A stretch of 64,000 nucleotides of DNA from Phycomyces blakesleeanus NRRL 1555(-) (Eukaryota > Mucoromycota > Mucoromycetes > Mucorales > Phycomycetaceae). The notes below the pieces were generated by a model. That model saw only the letters and a program-made list of their open reading frames with translations, was not told the origin of the DNA and searched no databases. The DNA lies in contig NW_017265136.1 of NCBI RefSeq assembly GCF_001638985.1, forward strand, positions 2,599,650 to 2,663,649, read 5' to 3'. The position numbers and the translations under genes were made by a program. Shown in pieces: positions 1 to 13,100 of the stretch (its first letter is position 1; every line of letters begins with the position of its first letter).

Positions 1-960
1 GCTCTTCTATATACGCTATAGACTATACAGCTACCCCTTACTTTATGTCCTCCTCTATTACCAGCAATGGTGTCTAGTTTATTTCCCATATATAAACCGA
101 TCATTCTTTGTTTCAAACTAATATCTATCTCGGAATACCTGGCAAAGAGTGTGGATTATGGCGCCCTCATCATTCAGTTGTATCTAATCCCGCGTTTCTT
201 TCCGCCCTCGACTTCCGTCCCTCCTCTTCAAATATTGCTTATATCATGTTTTAGTTGGCATTCTTACTTCTTTTCGGAAAGCATACCGGAGAACAATCTT
301 TGATGACATGTCTTTTTTCCCTATCAATATAGTTGCTTTTGTGAATAAATTGCTACATTTTTTTCAGTCATTATATCTCATAGACTAGTTATCTATATCT
401 ATCTTATGATAATTCTACTTTCTTCTGTAATATTATTATTATTTTCTGTATTTCTTCCACTTTTTGTACTTGTTAGCTTACTACCTATCGCACAGGTATC
501 CACCTCTTCTTTATAGAAGATAAGACCTGTTTCTATCCAACTTCATCGAGTTCTATCTCATAAATAAATAAACGTCCGTCCGCTAGGATAGTCGCAGATA
601 AATTCTAGTTAACCAAAAAAAAAAAGTCAGCTTTGACTACGCTTCTAACAGGCTCTTTATACTAAAAACACATTTTTGCTCATAATTCTTGAAAGTATGC
701 TTATGTATTATTTATATAGACCTAATTTACTTACACCTTTTTTTATTTCTAAAATACAAAATTATAAAATGCGCTGTTCTGCTTTTTCGATTTGAAAACT
801 CTAATACAGGAATAAAAGAAAGACGAACATTTGTCTTTTTGTAGCCAGTGTCAATTTCTACCAGGAAACGCTAAAAACACGTTCTCGGACCAGACTCCGC
901 TCATTATACTTTTTTTTGCAGACCAAACCAAACCTTGGCACAGCATTTCTTTCACTCGCA
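1..960. other. Intergenic, AT-rich
   Basis: I see no supported gene here. The only open frame (67-303) has no recognisable domain and no splice context. The last 60 bases before position 961 are the probable promoter and 5' leader of the EF-hand gene. The far left may hold the end of a gene outside the window. Confidence 0.5.
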
Positions 961-1725
961 ATGGCCACTGAAACAATCGATCACTTTTCTATTCTCCTCA
1001 ACGGCGACACTGATGAATTTCTCCCTAGAGTTGAGGAAGTAAGTTTTTCCTAGAACATTTAAAGGAATTATTTTTTAACATTCATCATAGATTCTAAGAG
1101 AGATCTTTAATCGTTTCGACAAGGTAAGCTCAAGCTGTCCAATTCTTGGGTAAAAAAATCACAGCAGTCCTTAGTATCTTTTCCTTTTTTCTTTTATCTT
1201 CAAAAAAATTAAGGATAAAGACGGTGTGTGGAATACCAAGGAGATCCAGGATTTTGCAGAAGCTACCAATGGACGGCCTGTAAGTATCTTTAATTGAATA
1301 GCTGGAATAAGCATATATTAAATTATATTTTGTGATTTTAATTGTTTTTGTACATTTTGTATTTGATAGTTTGATGATTCAGTAATTGATGTAAGAAACA
1401 AAAATTAAACTAATAAAACAAGAATACATTGACTAATACAAATATTATTATTTTACAGGAAATTACAGAGTCGTTTGATGTTGATGAGAAGGACCAATTG
1501 ACTTACAAGGGATTCTACCAAATGTACCATATCCAAACCCTCTCTGAACCTGAAGAAACTCTCAATGACTTTAAAAAGCGTAAGTTTATCAATTGGCTCA
1601 ATAGGACTTGTATTCTTATACCATGTACAAATATATATACAGACGGTTATGACAATAATCTCGAATTGGTTACATCCCGAACACACGACGAAACCCCAAA
1701 AACCCCAAATGTAGCCGAAGAATAG
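961..1725 (+). CDS. Small EF-hand calcium-binding protein
   Basis: Six exons join in frame to 133 residues: 961-1038, 1091-1123, 1214-1279, 1370-1390, 1459-1579, 1643-1725. A canonical EF-hand loop (DKDKDGVWNTKE) follows the helix ILREIFNRF, at about residues 36-48; acidic or oxygen ligands stand at loop positions 1, 3, 5, 9 and 12. A second, degenerate loop (DVDEKDQLTYKG) is preceded by ITESF, so one strong and one weak site are expected. One exon is only 21 nt. All introns have GTAAG-type donors. The start is the first ATG after the leader and reads MATETIDHF. The protein is probably a cytosolic calcium-binding protein of the calmodulin superfamily. Its partner cannot be read from the sequence, and it is too short and divergent to be calmodulin itself. 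Confidence 0.8.
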
Positions 1726-2132
1726 GTCAATTGATGGGGCTAAATACTTTTTTTGGAACATAAAAGTATTACAATTGTGGCCTTTCCATTATTGAAACTT
1801 AAATGTATAAAATATAGATTTTCTTTTTTAGTATTAGCATAAGCAAAATAAACTACAAGTATCATTCAACATCTTTAAAACGGATTTGTCGGTCTTTAAA
1901 TACCAGAAACTAGAAAGGTGGAGGAGAGCAATTGTCACGATGCGTGACAGCTAAAAGTCATCATTTTTTTTATTGAAGGCTTGGTGCTAAAGAAGTTGGA
2001 CCAAATGGTCATTCAACCTTCTAACACAAAGTAAAACCCGTCGCCCATTACGGCAAAAAACCAGAATAAAAAACCTCCTCTACTTCTTTTTCTCGACCTC
2101 AAATTAATCCTCTACCAACATATAAAATCGCT
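1726..2132. other. Intergenic, promoter of NOL11-like gene
   Basis: AT-rich spacer between two genes on the same strand. It should hold the 3' UTR of the EF-hand gene and the promoter of the next gene. No motif stands out. Confidence 0.4.
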
Positions 2133-5100
2133 ATGCCCGGGTTTGCCCTTGAAGAACCCTTTCCCCTTGCTCGATTCCAGAACTCGATCGGATCTGCTCA
2201 TTTGAGCAAGCATTTCGTCGTCGGCCTTACCAAACTTGAAACAGCCGCGATCCCAAGTGCTGAAAGTGAAGCTGATAATTTAGTTGAATCCGATCACATT
2301 GCCATTACTGTTCAAGGAGAGGGTGTTAAGCTTTACAGCGTATGTAAATCATATACACTTATTAAAGCTTACCAATAAGCAATTCTTATGAAAGTATTCT
2401 AAAGTATTTTAACAACTATGTATGTATAAACACATAAATCTATATATATATACTTTTATACTTTTATGTAGACTAGCGACCAAAAGTGCTTAAAGTCATG
2501 GACTACACCTCCTGGTATTGTGTTTGCTGAACCTGCCACTCATCGTGCAGGCGGCCGCGATGCTGATTCACTTGATTACACATATGCCCTGGTCGCAGCT
2601 GGCCCTGACGTTACCAAGGATGAAGAGAACAAAATTGTGTGGATGTGGAAAGATACTCATGGCGGAGAGGATGGTGATTCCTCCAAGATCTCCAAAAAGG
2701 TAAATAACTATGCAGGAACAAAAACCGATATACACACATATATATTCTGACAGCGGGCTGTTTACATGTATATAGTTTGAAACACGCATTCAGTCTATTC
2801 ACATCTCGCCTACTATGACTTCTAATGTTATCCTCGTAAATGAAAACGGCTCAATCAACATTTATAGCAAGGATTTGGATCGTTTGACAGCAACCCACAA
2901 AGAATCTAGGTAATATACGTGATTCTTATATATATATATATATGCGTGAACTTACAAAGAATAAAACGCTGACCTTTTTTTCTTTTTCTTCAAAAAATAA
3001 TAATAATAGCGAAGCTCGCGTTGTGTGGTCGAATGTCTTCGTTACTTCAAGTGCTCATGTCCGACCTTGCTGTATTCCTAATACCATGGTACCTGCTCTC
3101 TCAACTGTTGTAATGACCGTCAGCAATATAGAGGGGTCTGATATCTACACTGTACGCACATATTACATGAACGAAGAGCGCCGAAGTGTGGATTTGCTTG
3201 CAAAGATTGATATGAAGCATGCTGTAAGTATTATTGGTATTAATATTAATTATAAAAAAGGTTGGGGCTAGAAAACCCACGCATGATTAAAAAAATATTA
3301 ATGTTTTATTTTGTAGGAGACACCTGTAGGCTTTACTTTTGATTCTGTTGACGGAAGAATGACAACCTTGGGATCTGCTGGTACTTGGGCTGTGTGGCGC
3401 ATGTACATGAAACATGGTTCTGCAAACAAGATTGCTGTACATTTGACAAAGCATTTATCGGTCCAACTACAGGGCTATCGCTTCTATGACGAGACTCTTG
3501 GTGCAGTTTCTGCTGTTACCCCCCTCTCGGACAGCTATGTAGCTATGGTTGCATCACGAATTAAAAAGAGTAGGTTTTATATGAACGGCGTTGGAGTACT
3601 ATAAGCTATGGGATCTTAATTCGATGTACCTTCTTAGATGCTGAACCTGAGCACGTTGTTAGTGTTTGGGACGTAAAGTATGGTACACTGCAAGCTGAAC
3701 AAGTACTGAAAGTCACCGAGAAGAGTATTTCTTCCAAGGATAAGTGTGTTTACAATGTAAGTAACTCAAATTTTAAGCATAGAAGTATTTTCTTGTCTCA
3801 TACGTTTTCTTTCTTTTATTTTAGATCTCTGTGCTTTCCAACTCCCATCTTGCAATCACTATATCCACTGTTGATATTAAGACTTCTAAGAGCGGAAAGA
3901 GCCAAAAATCTGTCACCAATGCCAAATCTGTGGTTATGATTTGCCCTTATTACTGCGAGCCTATGTCACTTATGGCTGCCATGGGAAAGATGCGATCTAC
4001 TGTTGAGTTTCTCGGTGCCCAGCAGGATACTGCTGGTCTGATGAGAAGTGGCATGGACGCTGTTGGCCAATCAGTTTTCGTAAGTGCCCCACATAAAAGG
4101 ATATTAAATGGTATAATATAAGCTTAAGTTTTACTTAAAATATGTCTATTCGCAAACAGCCCAATCGTCAAAAAGGAGATGCAGAATTTTACCGCAAATG
4201 GGTGACAAAGCAAGAAAGTGTTCAGGCAGAAGAAGATTTGGCAATGAAGAGCATTTTTGGAGAAGACTTGAACCAAGATGAATTTACAAAGGCCTTTATG
4301 GCATATGTCTTCCCTGACCAAATGGAGGAAGATACTTTGATTGATACTAAGACCATATTAGCACAAACTAAGGCTTACAGAAAGATTATGGCACCTTACC
4401 TGGCTCGCGATACTCGACCAAAATCGGAATCTGTAAGAATTAGCTGTTATAAAACTGAAAAAAAAGAATGAATCGAATATCTAACCGTGCATTATATAGC
4501 GTGAACTCTCCCATCGTCTCGTCTCAAGTGTAGTCAACAAATGTTTCTCTAAAGACGAGGAATTCTGGCCTATCAAAGTGATTTTATTCCTCTTAGCAAA
4601 GCGTCGTATTCGTAGTCACCTTGTCAAGGGAGGATTAATCTCTGCTCTTATTGAACGTAAAAAATGGGTAATACTTTATTGCTGAATATTACAAAACAAA
4701 TATTGATATTGATTTGCGGATTTCTTATAGGCATTAATCCCTATTGTATTGGAACAAGTCAAGGATATCCCTGAAACTGACTTGGTCGTCTTGATCAAGG
4801 CTTTGATTAAGAACACTGAAGAAGAGCCAGCGATCTGGAAACCCTTGTTTTCCAGATACGTAAAGATGATTATTGACTCGCCCCGTAACGACATCTTTAT
4901 GCAGCAGGCACTTAAGCAACTCACACCTACTGAACTTCCTTTCATACTTGATCTCCTACTCATTTGGCTGGAAAAAGATTCTCAACCTTTAACAGAACAA
5001 CAAGAAGCTATCTATGCTAGAAATCCTGTCTCACTCGCAGTTGAAACACCTTTGCATAACAATACGCTTGAGATTACCAGTGCAATCTTAGACACTCATT

Positions 5101-5390
5101 TCCCCACTGTCATTCTCGAGACATCATTGTATGAAACCGTTCAAAAACTCGCAGCTATTGTAAAAGTAGAAGTTGATCTTGCTGATCAACTCGAACAGCT
5201 GCGCGGTGTACTGGGGCCATTTACACGCAAACACAAACACAAGGCTGCACGTCGGGCTGAAAAGAAGGATGAGATTGAGGATGAATCTATGGATGATGCT
5301 CTTGCTAGAAGCCGAAAGGCACATAAGGGCGGAAGATTTGGTGGAGAACAAGGAATACCTGTTTATAGAGTGGAAAGCTTCCGTTTTTAA
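2133..5390 (+). CDS. NOL11/Utp8-like U3 snoRNP (t-UTP) ribosome-biogenesis factor
   Basis: Ten exons join in frame to 836 residues: 2133-2339, 2472-2699, 2776-2909, 3010-3223, 3317-3569, 3638-3756, 3825-4079, 4160-4432, 4500-4667, 4731-5390. Several stretches resemble metazoan NOL11 in the same order: an N-terminal TSDQKCLKSW segment (NOL11 SDQKPLGSW), HVVSVWDVKYGTLQ before the middle (SVWNIKFQTLQ), VKDIPETDLVVLIKALIK (LKDIPAQHITLFLKYLYF), and the extreme C-terminus IPVYRVESFRF (LYSIEVLELF). NOL11 is a t-UTP component of the small-subunit processome, needed for pre-18S processing and rDNA transcription; the N-terminal half is expected to be a beta-propeller. The protein is somewhat longer than human NOL11. 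A basic, acidic-flanked tail (KHKHKAARRAEKK) just before the C-terminal motif fits a nucleolar protein. Assignment rests on remembered motifs and not on a search. Confidence 0.82.
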
Positions 5391-6476
5391 AAGAAAAAGA
5401 AAAGAAAAAGAAAAAAATAAAAATAAAACACTGACAATCATCATCATTACTAATAAAAAGATCACATATGGCTTGCATCATTTAAATTACAAAAATAATA
5501 ATAATAATAAAAGGTACTCTAGACTTTAAAACTACTCGAATGTTGGGATCTCATGCAAAAATAATACAACTTCATCATCTACATTTGTAATGTACTGAAA
5601 GTAAAAAAAAAATAGTCAGAAATTGTGCCTTGACGTGTGTCTTTATGGAATCATCATGTCTAGCTGCTGAAAGTGCTTCTGCTAATTTGTGCTTATACAA
5701 AGAAGTGCTAATCATTTTTCATTATTTTGTGACAAGTAAATTAAAATTTGATTATTTACATTTGTAATTTAAATTTATTAAAAAGAGCTTTTGTCACGCC
5801 GATCTAGAAAGCGTATAGATGACATGAAGCAGACCGCAGGCTCAATATGCTATTGAACTGTAAAATTTCTTAATTATCAATAAATCTGAGGTTGAATGCC
5901 GATTGATATGATGATATACAATTATCCCTGGCTAATATGGTGCGGCCTCCCCAAGGGGACGCTGATCCGATGTTGAAAAACCATGGTACATACCTTTCTG
6001 ATCAATCTTTTGCTTTTAGATAATATTATTTTTGACATCGATATATTTAACATTTTGAAAAACGATTAGAATTTTAAAGTACATAGCCTTCTTTTTTTTT
6101 ATATACATAATGGTTTTTAATTTTAAAATTAAATATGAATAATAGCAAAATGACATTGCCAAGCCTTAAAATTAATCACATAGTTTGTGTTTATTTTTGC
6201 TCTTTAAAAACATGGCGTTTATGATCCAACGGCACTAAATATTATTCCAGGGCATCACTTGTGCGTAAGATTTTATTTCTTGCATGAAATTGATTTAAAC
6301 ATGCCTCTTGAATAATTGGCCAAGTGACAGATAGTGCAGGAAATACGATCAGATCTTGAGTGATAACAAATTGTCGCAAGAATATATAAAGCCTCAAAAA
6401 ACTTCAAAGTCCAAAAGTTCTTTATCTTTATTTATTTATTTATTTATTTTGGAAAAAATAGTTAAAAATAATAAAT
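5391..6476. other. Intergenic, 1.1 kb
   Basis: No gene found. AT-rich except for a short GC-rich patch around 5940-5975 containing the palindrome CCCCAAGGGG (AGGGG/CCCCT are STRE-like half sites). The last 100 bases are the probable promoter and leader of the FAS1 gene. Confidence 0.4.
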
Positions 6477-8369
6477 ATGTTAGGAAAAGTCGTTACAGCT
6501 ATGGCCTTGGGTGCTACAGTGGTTACTGCTCAACTCAGTAATAGTTCCATTTTCTCAATTCTGAACACATCGCAGCTTAGTCCTTCTTACAAGTTTGCCC
6601 AGTATCTCCAGTCTTCTCCTGATTTCCAGCCTGTGGTCGATCTCTTGTCTCAACCTGGAAACCTTACAGTTTTTATTCCTTCTGACGAAGCGCTGGACCA
6701 GGCTATCCAACTCGCCAATTCCACCAATTCCAACTCAACCACTGGGCATAATACTACATCCGGTGCCCACAACAGCACTAAGACTGGTACCGCCCATACT
6801 CGCATGATTGAAGAACTATACGTGGTTCGCCCGGACATTTTGCAACACCGCAATAATGTTATCCATGCAACCGAAACGAATGAAACCCAGGATAATTCCA
6901 CTGAAACCAATTCCACTCAATGGACATCCCCATGGAACAGTACTCTTTTGAAAGACCAGAACTTTACTCTTATCGAATTGATTAAGTACCACATTGTCAA
7001 CAATACTTTTGATTTGTCCGAAATTCCTGTCCAGGATAACCTCACCTATGTCGCCAATTCGATGGTCACCAATGAAACTGTAAATAAGTTTGAAAATGGC
7101 TTGCCTCTGGTTATTGACAGTAATACAACTATCATCAATAACACACTATGGAACACTACTTCATCAAGCAGCACTACACCAAGTAACACCCATATCTCTG
7201 TTGCTTCTTCCGGTGGCCAATCTTTCTACAATGTCACTGATTATAATAGCACCTTTGTCACTGTTCTGAACAATACTAGCAGTGGTAACAAAACTGCCAA
7301 CAGTACCTATACTATCCCAGTTGGTTACAGAGTTGGAAATGGTGAAGTTACTGCTAATGTGCTCTTAAGAGATATTATTGCCTCGAACGGAAGACTTAAT
7401 ATTATTGACAAAGGTAATACACACACACATTAGACTTGCATAAATTACATGTTGCTAACTAAAATTAAAAACTCGCGCCTCTTTATTTTGCAGTCCTTGT
7501 GCCTCCCGTCTCTCCTACTAATGTTATTGACAACGTCACATCTACTTCTGACTTTAAGAAATTGTTTTTGCAGTACCCTCAAATTGCTGCTCAATTGAAT
7601 TCCACCAATAACGTAAGCCTCTATTTTTATAATGCCGCTATTTTTGCTCTGCTTTGCTTATAACTATAAATGTTGTATAAATCTTGTTTAGTTTACTCTA
7701 TTTGCACCGACCGATAAGGCTCTCAATGGGTTTGATTACAAGAAGTATGACAACCAGACCTTGATGAATTTGATGCAGACTCACGTCCTTGAAGGACTTT
7801 ACTACACTACCAATTTCACTGAGGCCACTAGTGGTAACGGTACTGCCCAAGTGAGTGCCATGAATGGTGCCCAATTCCCTGTTACCGTCAGCAACAATGG
7901 CTCTGTTATCACTCGTACGTTTTTTCTTTATATACATTGATAACTCCCCGGCTAACAAATAACTTTTTAGTTAACAACACCGCTCACATTGTTAAAAGCA
8001 ATGTACTGTTCAACAATGGTGTAATGCACTTGATTGACCAAGGTAAATATCATAGACTACTTTTAGATTATACAACTGGATTATCTTTATACTAACCCCA
8101 AATATATATCTATATATATATATATTTTAAAAAAAGTCCTTCAACCTCAGGCTCAAACCAACCAAACTCAAGCTACACAGCCTAGCCAGAACGCTCAGTC
8201 GAGCCAGAACGTTCAGCCCACTCAAAGCAATGGAAACGTTCAACCCAGCCAGACAGACGTAGTCCCCTCTAATACTGCTGACCCTAACCAACCTATGCAG
8301 CCCAGCCAGTCCAACCAAGATGATCAGCCTAGTCAGCCCAACCCAGAAACACCTCTTCCTCAGACATAA
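6477..8369 (+). CDS. Secreted glycoprotein with two FAS1 (fasciclin) domains
   Basis: Five exons join in frame to 527 residues: 6477-7413, 7494-7612, 7692-7914, 7971-8042, 8137-8369. The N-terminus (LGKVVTAMALGATVVTAQ) is a signal peptide. FAS1 domain 1 starts near residue 24 and carries NLTVFIPSDEALDQA and a closing RLNIIDKVLVPP; it is enlarged by a long Asn/Thr/Ser-rich insertion. FAS1 domain 2 carries NFTLFAPTDKALNGF, an H-V-L segment and the closing NGVMHLIDQVLQPQ. Dozens of N-x-S/T sequons predict heavy N-glycosylation. The last 75 residues are a Gln/Pro/Ser/Asn-rich tail. There is no hydrophobic C-terminus, so a GPI anchor is unlikely and the protein is probably secreted or wall-associated. 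FAS1 proteins generally act in adhesion; the ligand is unknown. The last intron uses an A-rich acceptor; the alternative AG at 8150 leads to an early stop. Confidence 0.88.
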
Positions 8370-8605
8370 TTACTAGAATCAATTTAATTACCTAAAATTC
8401 AAGTATAAGAGCTTACAAACCCTTTACACAATCTTAAATGAAATGTAATATATATATATATTTATATTTATATAAAGCTATATCTCTTTATTAAAAGAAA
8501 AAACGTTTTTCCCTGTTTGTATTGTTCCAAATGGTGGTATGATTTTATGTATATTTTTTTAAACTGTTTATTTTTTTAATGAGAAACTACAGAGTATAGC
8601 TTCTT

Positions 8606-10136
8606 TTACTCGTTTGTGAAGGTGGGCTTTCTCTTCTCTGTAAAAGCAGCCATGCCTTCTTTTTGATCAGCCTAAAAAAAGCAAAACATATATGAGTAAA
8701 CCAGAAAAAGGGCAGTTTTGACTAGCATATAAAGCTGATATACGTACTGTGCCAAAGAGAGCCTGGAAGAAGATGCGCTCCCATCTGAGACCAGCATCCA
8801 GAGAAACATCGAAAGCTAATAAAAGTCCAATATTAAATTAATCCCGTATAAAAATAAAAAATATCCTTTTATCTCATCCACCATATAATGATAACTTACA
8901 CTTGTTGATAGCCTCCTTGGCCATCTGGACTGAAGGCTGTCCCATGCTGGCAATCTTGGAAGCGGTTTTGACAGCTTCATCGACAAGCTGATCAGCGGGT
9001 ACAACCTTGCTGACAAGGCCTACATAGTATGCATCACGCGTAAGTAAACGCTTTTGATTTATGTGGGTTTGTTCAATATAATCAGCATACCATACTGGAG
9101 AGCCTCGGTGGCATTAAGGTTGACAGAGCCAGTCAAAATGATTTCCATGGCCTTTGACTTTCCAACAGCCTTGACAAGACGCTGAGTTCCACCAGCACCT
9201 ATAGATAATAAGGTCAAATGAATATAAGCTATACACTTTAACTTATTTCAATTACTTACCGGGAATGACACCCAATTTGATTTCGGGCTGACCAAAGATA
9301 GCCTTCTCGCCCGCGTAAATGATCTAAGCAAATTGTACACATTTTCCCCACGGTCAATCTACTTTCATAACACAAACACAAAGCTTTTGTACTACTTACG
9401 TCGCACATCATAGCCAACTCACAACCACCACCGAGCTAAAAAAATAAATAAATCAAAATCAGTAAAGGACCCTCACAGTTTGGTATGAATTTTCAACCGG
9501 AAGCGTGAGAAATTTAGCCAACTTACAGCGTAGCCGTTGACGGCGGCAATGATGGGCTTCTTGATCTCAGTCATTTCAGCCCAGTGACCCAAGAAGTTCT
9601 TCTTGTAGTTGTCAATGAAAGTGTTATCCTTCATTTCCTTGATATCGGCACCGGCTTAATATATAAAAAATAATCAACACTTCTGCCAATTTCTCTTACT
9701 CACCCCTACTTTGTATTTAATATTACTAACCAGCAAAAGCTTTTTCAGAGCCAGTAATGACCATGGCACCAATATCCTTGTCAGCATCAAAACTACGCAG
9801 AGCTTCGTTGATTTCGACAAACAACTGGCTGGAGAGAGCGTTGAGAGCCTTGGGACGGTTCAAGGTAATAAGGCCGACCTTTCCCTTAGTCTCAACCAAG
9901 ATGTTATCGTATTGCTTGGGAGACTCGGTGGATGCAGCCTCTGGTTTACCAAAAAGAAAAAAAAAGTAGACGCATCAAATCCACGTTCGCGTGTTTTAAA
10001 AGGAAAAACTTTATGATACTGCATTCCTTTGATCGTTTTACTTACGTTTCAAGGCCAATCCAGTGCTGAATGTACGAGCAGCAGTCTGGGTAGAGAGGGG
10101 CTTGAGGATAGCGGAGCCAACGAGAGTTCTGAGCAT
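8606..10136 (-). CDS. ECHS1: Mitochondrial enoyl-CoA hydratase (ECHS1-type)
   Basis: Nine exons on the minus strand join in frame to 296 residues: 10136-10046, 9940-9731, 9654-9527, 9435-9400, 9323-9260, 9198-9091, 9019-8900, 8815-8748, 8671-8606. The N-terminus ([23 protein letters not shown]) is basic and lacks acidic residues, as expected of a mitochondrial presequence. Crotonase signatures follow: [44 protein letters not shown] (oxyanion-hole region), then [17 protein letters not shown] with the catalytic Glu. The C-terminal [17 protein letters not shown] is typical of ECHS1. The enzyme hydrates trans-2-enoyl-CoA to 3-hydroxyacyl-CoA in beta-oxidation and branched amino-acid catabolism. 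Length matches the family. One exon is only 36 nt. Confidence 0.95.
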
Positions 10137-13100
10137 AATGAAGTAAGAAGGAGAAAGGTGCTTTGTCTAGGGGACGCGCTTTTGCCCCAGGTTCTTAAAG
10201 CACTGACGGGGTTCCTATTTTTTTTTATATATTTTTATTTTATCCGATTTCACATGGAAAGATCAAAAATATTCCGCCCCTTTTCTCTTTTATATAATAT
10301 TCATACAGTATTTGATGTGCCAGTTTGAAATACAAGCCAAAGGTACTCGTTAACATTTACAGAAATATCAGACTCTAGTATATGATATATTATATTACTT
10401 ACAAGAGTATGAGCGTATAAAACTCAAATATTGCTCTCTATATATACGTGCGTGTGTGCAAAAAAAAAGCCATTCAAAGGCCGGGGTATCTAGAGTTCAA
10501 AGAAAATAAACCAATAGAAAAAGCCAGAGCTTACATAGACAAACACTGTCAAAATCATAAAGATTTTCAAATTTATTCCATTTTTATATGGTAATTCACA
10601 TAGGATCCATAGAACCGTATAATACAGATACCTAAATTTTCTATTACATGTAGCTCAATTTATCAGGACAAGACTTGATATATTTTTTGTTGCTAGCTCC
10701 ATCTTATTCAAGCTCAAGCCGAAAACAAAACTGTTGGATATTAGAGAATTAGGCATATTGCTTTTACTGTTTAATAAATAATAAAAAAAACAGAGAATTT
10801 GAGCCAGCCTGAAGGAATACACTTGAGACAGTTGGTTATTTGCCTGCATGTGTATACATACATAATATCCCTTGACATAAAAGTAAATAAATATGGCTTA
10901 CAAAATAGTTTAAGGAGATTGATGTATATATGTATATGTAATGTTCTCAGAATAATAAGAGAAGTTTAACATATGACTTGCTATTTTCCATCTAGAAAAT
11001 GCTTAATAGTCATCGATACAAAGTTGAAAGACGTTTTATACTATTTCCGGCTACTTTATTCAAACCTATGAGTTACAAAAAGTAATGCATATTTACAACT
11101 CTGTTCATATTAACGAAATCTGATCTACTATCACAAGGAACAGTAATACCTTATATACTATACACGTTTGTGTGTATGTTTCTACTGTCATAAGCTTTTA
11201 TTGAAAATACAAGGGCTTAATAACTATCATTGTGATTTATTATTTTCTTGATTCTATAATCTTTTTAAATATGACATGCACAGAATGACCATCTACTTTG
11301 TTAATTGGAAAAGAAATATGTATGCTTAATATCATCATATATCCTGGTCTTTTTTTTTCTTTTAAAAAAAACTTAAAATATAACTTACTGCGAGATGTAA
11401 ATTTGGAAACATCCGATTTTTCTGGCAAGAGTATTGATTTATTGACAGTCCAATAGCGTCAAGCACCAGGTGCCATTGAGATAATATACTGTAGAAACAT
11501 GTAATATGCAAATATAAAACTAAGCAAAATAAATATTTAATCCATTTATTTGTTATCAGGAATAATGCCCCAAGGGGTATTGAGAAGGTTAAAAGCCATA
11601 TACCTATATCGATAGTAATTTATTTTGAATTGACTGAGAGCTATAAAGGTTGACTGGATGCCACAATCAGAAAATTAAGTGTCGGTAGTATTCACTTACA
11701 TTTTGGAATAGAAAAAGCACTACAGATAATAATGATATTGGCTTTCAAGGGCGTGTGTCCCAGTTCAAATCAGATCTTATCAATATGATATGTGTCCATA
11801 GCATGCTCTGACCTTCCACTAGGTGTTAAGGCTTATATTTCAAAAATCCCTTCTGCCGACAATGACTAAAACGCATTAAAAATATCAAGGGAATTTTCTT
11901 GTATACCCCAAGATATAAACGAATCTCTGTGAGGAGAAGAGTAATTTCACGAATTAGAAGTAATTATATAAGCGCAAGATCTTAAACCTGTATTAAAATC
12001 TTCTCATTTGTGATGCAAATACATTCATCACATCTTGGACGAGACCTAGTTATAGTAATAGATAGAGCTTTAGTACTTGATTAACTTTTTAATAAAAGAC
12101 GTACTTTAAAAGGGTATGAAGTATATATAAGTTTATAGAAACTGTATATTTTTTTAAAAAAAACACGAGAAATCATATCAATATCCTAGGAGCGGAAAAG
12201 GAGAAGCATAATAACATGCCAGTATGATAGAACAGGCGGTTTGTGTCAAGTTAAGGAGTTGAGAAATGTAGATAGGCTAGGGTCTTATCAGACTAAATAA
12301 AGGTATGTGTCTTACAAGTATAACTACAAGTAAGTAAGTGAGTAAGGAAGGACGAACATTATAATTTACCCAAAGAGCCTACTGCCGATTGTAAAATAGA
12401 AATAAAGTAACAAATCAAACTGATTTTGAGAGGACTTTAGTATTTCAACCGAATTCATCGAGAGTGCCTGGGATAGTAAAAATAAGATCATTAATGTATT
12501 TATAAAAAGAAAGAACAAAAAAAAAATTCTGTTTAAAAGTATATTGTCCCAATTAATATAATGGAAAACGCACTGGCAATTTGGGTGAACGACCAACTGT
12601 AACTAAAACGGCCAAAGCTTAAAAGGAAGAATACTGAGTACGCTGACGGCTCAGACTGATAAATAATAATAAAGAAAGGTTTGTATCATATCAAGGTTTT
12701 ACCTTAAGCAACTATCAAATAAATCATTATATTAGATTCCAAGTTACATGATGCTTTTTTTTTTCTATCAGAAAAAATAGTAATTACATACTGACTATTG
12801 AAGATGGCACCTAGCAGTTTCTGATATTAGCAAACTTGAACAACCGTTTCCCCATGGAAAGAGATGCTTACTTAATCACGACTCTTCACATAATTATTAA
12901 AAAAAAAAAGGTACAATATTGGGTATAACAGTACAGTGTCAATAAAACCAAAAAAGTATTGGATATATACGATGCTCAAGTATTCTAATACATACCAAGA
13001 TGCTAGGAAAAGTGCATACCCCTCCCCCTCCAAAAAAAAACTTCTATATCAGCAAATCTTGCGAGGACTGAACGATAACAGTAACTCAATGTAAAGACGT

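Noticed and set aside
67..303. 78-codon frame at the left edge
   Set aside because: No domain, no splice context, AT-rich surroundings.
8137..8150. Alternative acceptor CCTCAG at 8150 in the FAS1 gene
   Set aside because: It shifts the frame into an early stop, while the acceptor at 8136 gives a long Gln/Pro-rich tail after a canonical domain end.
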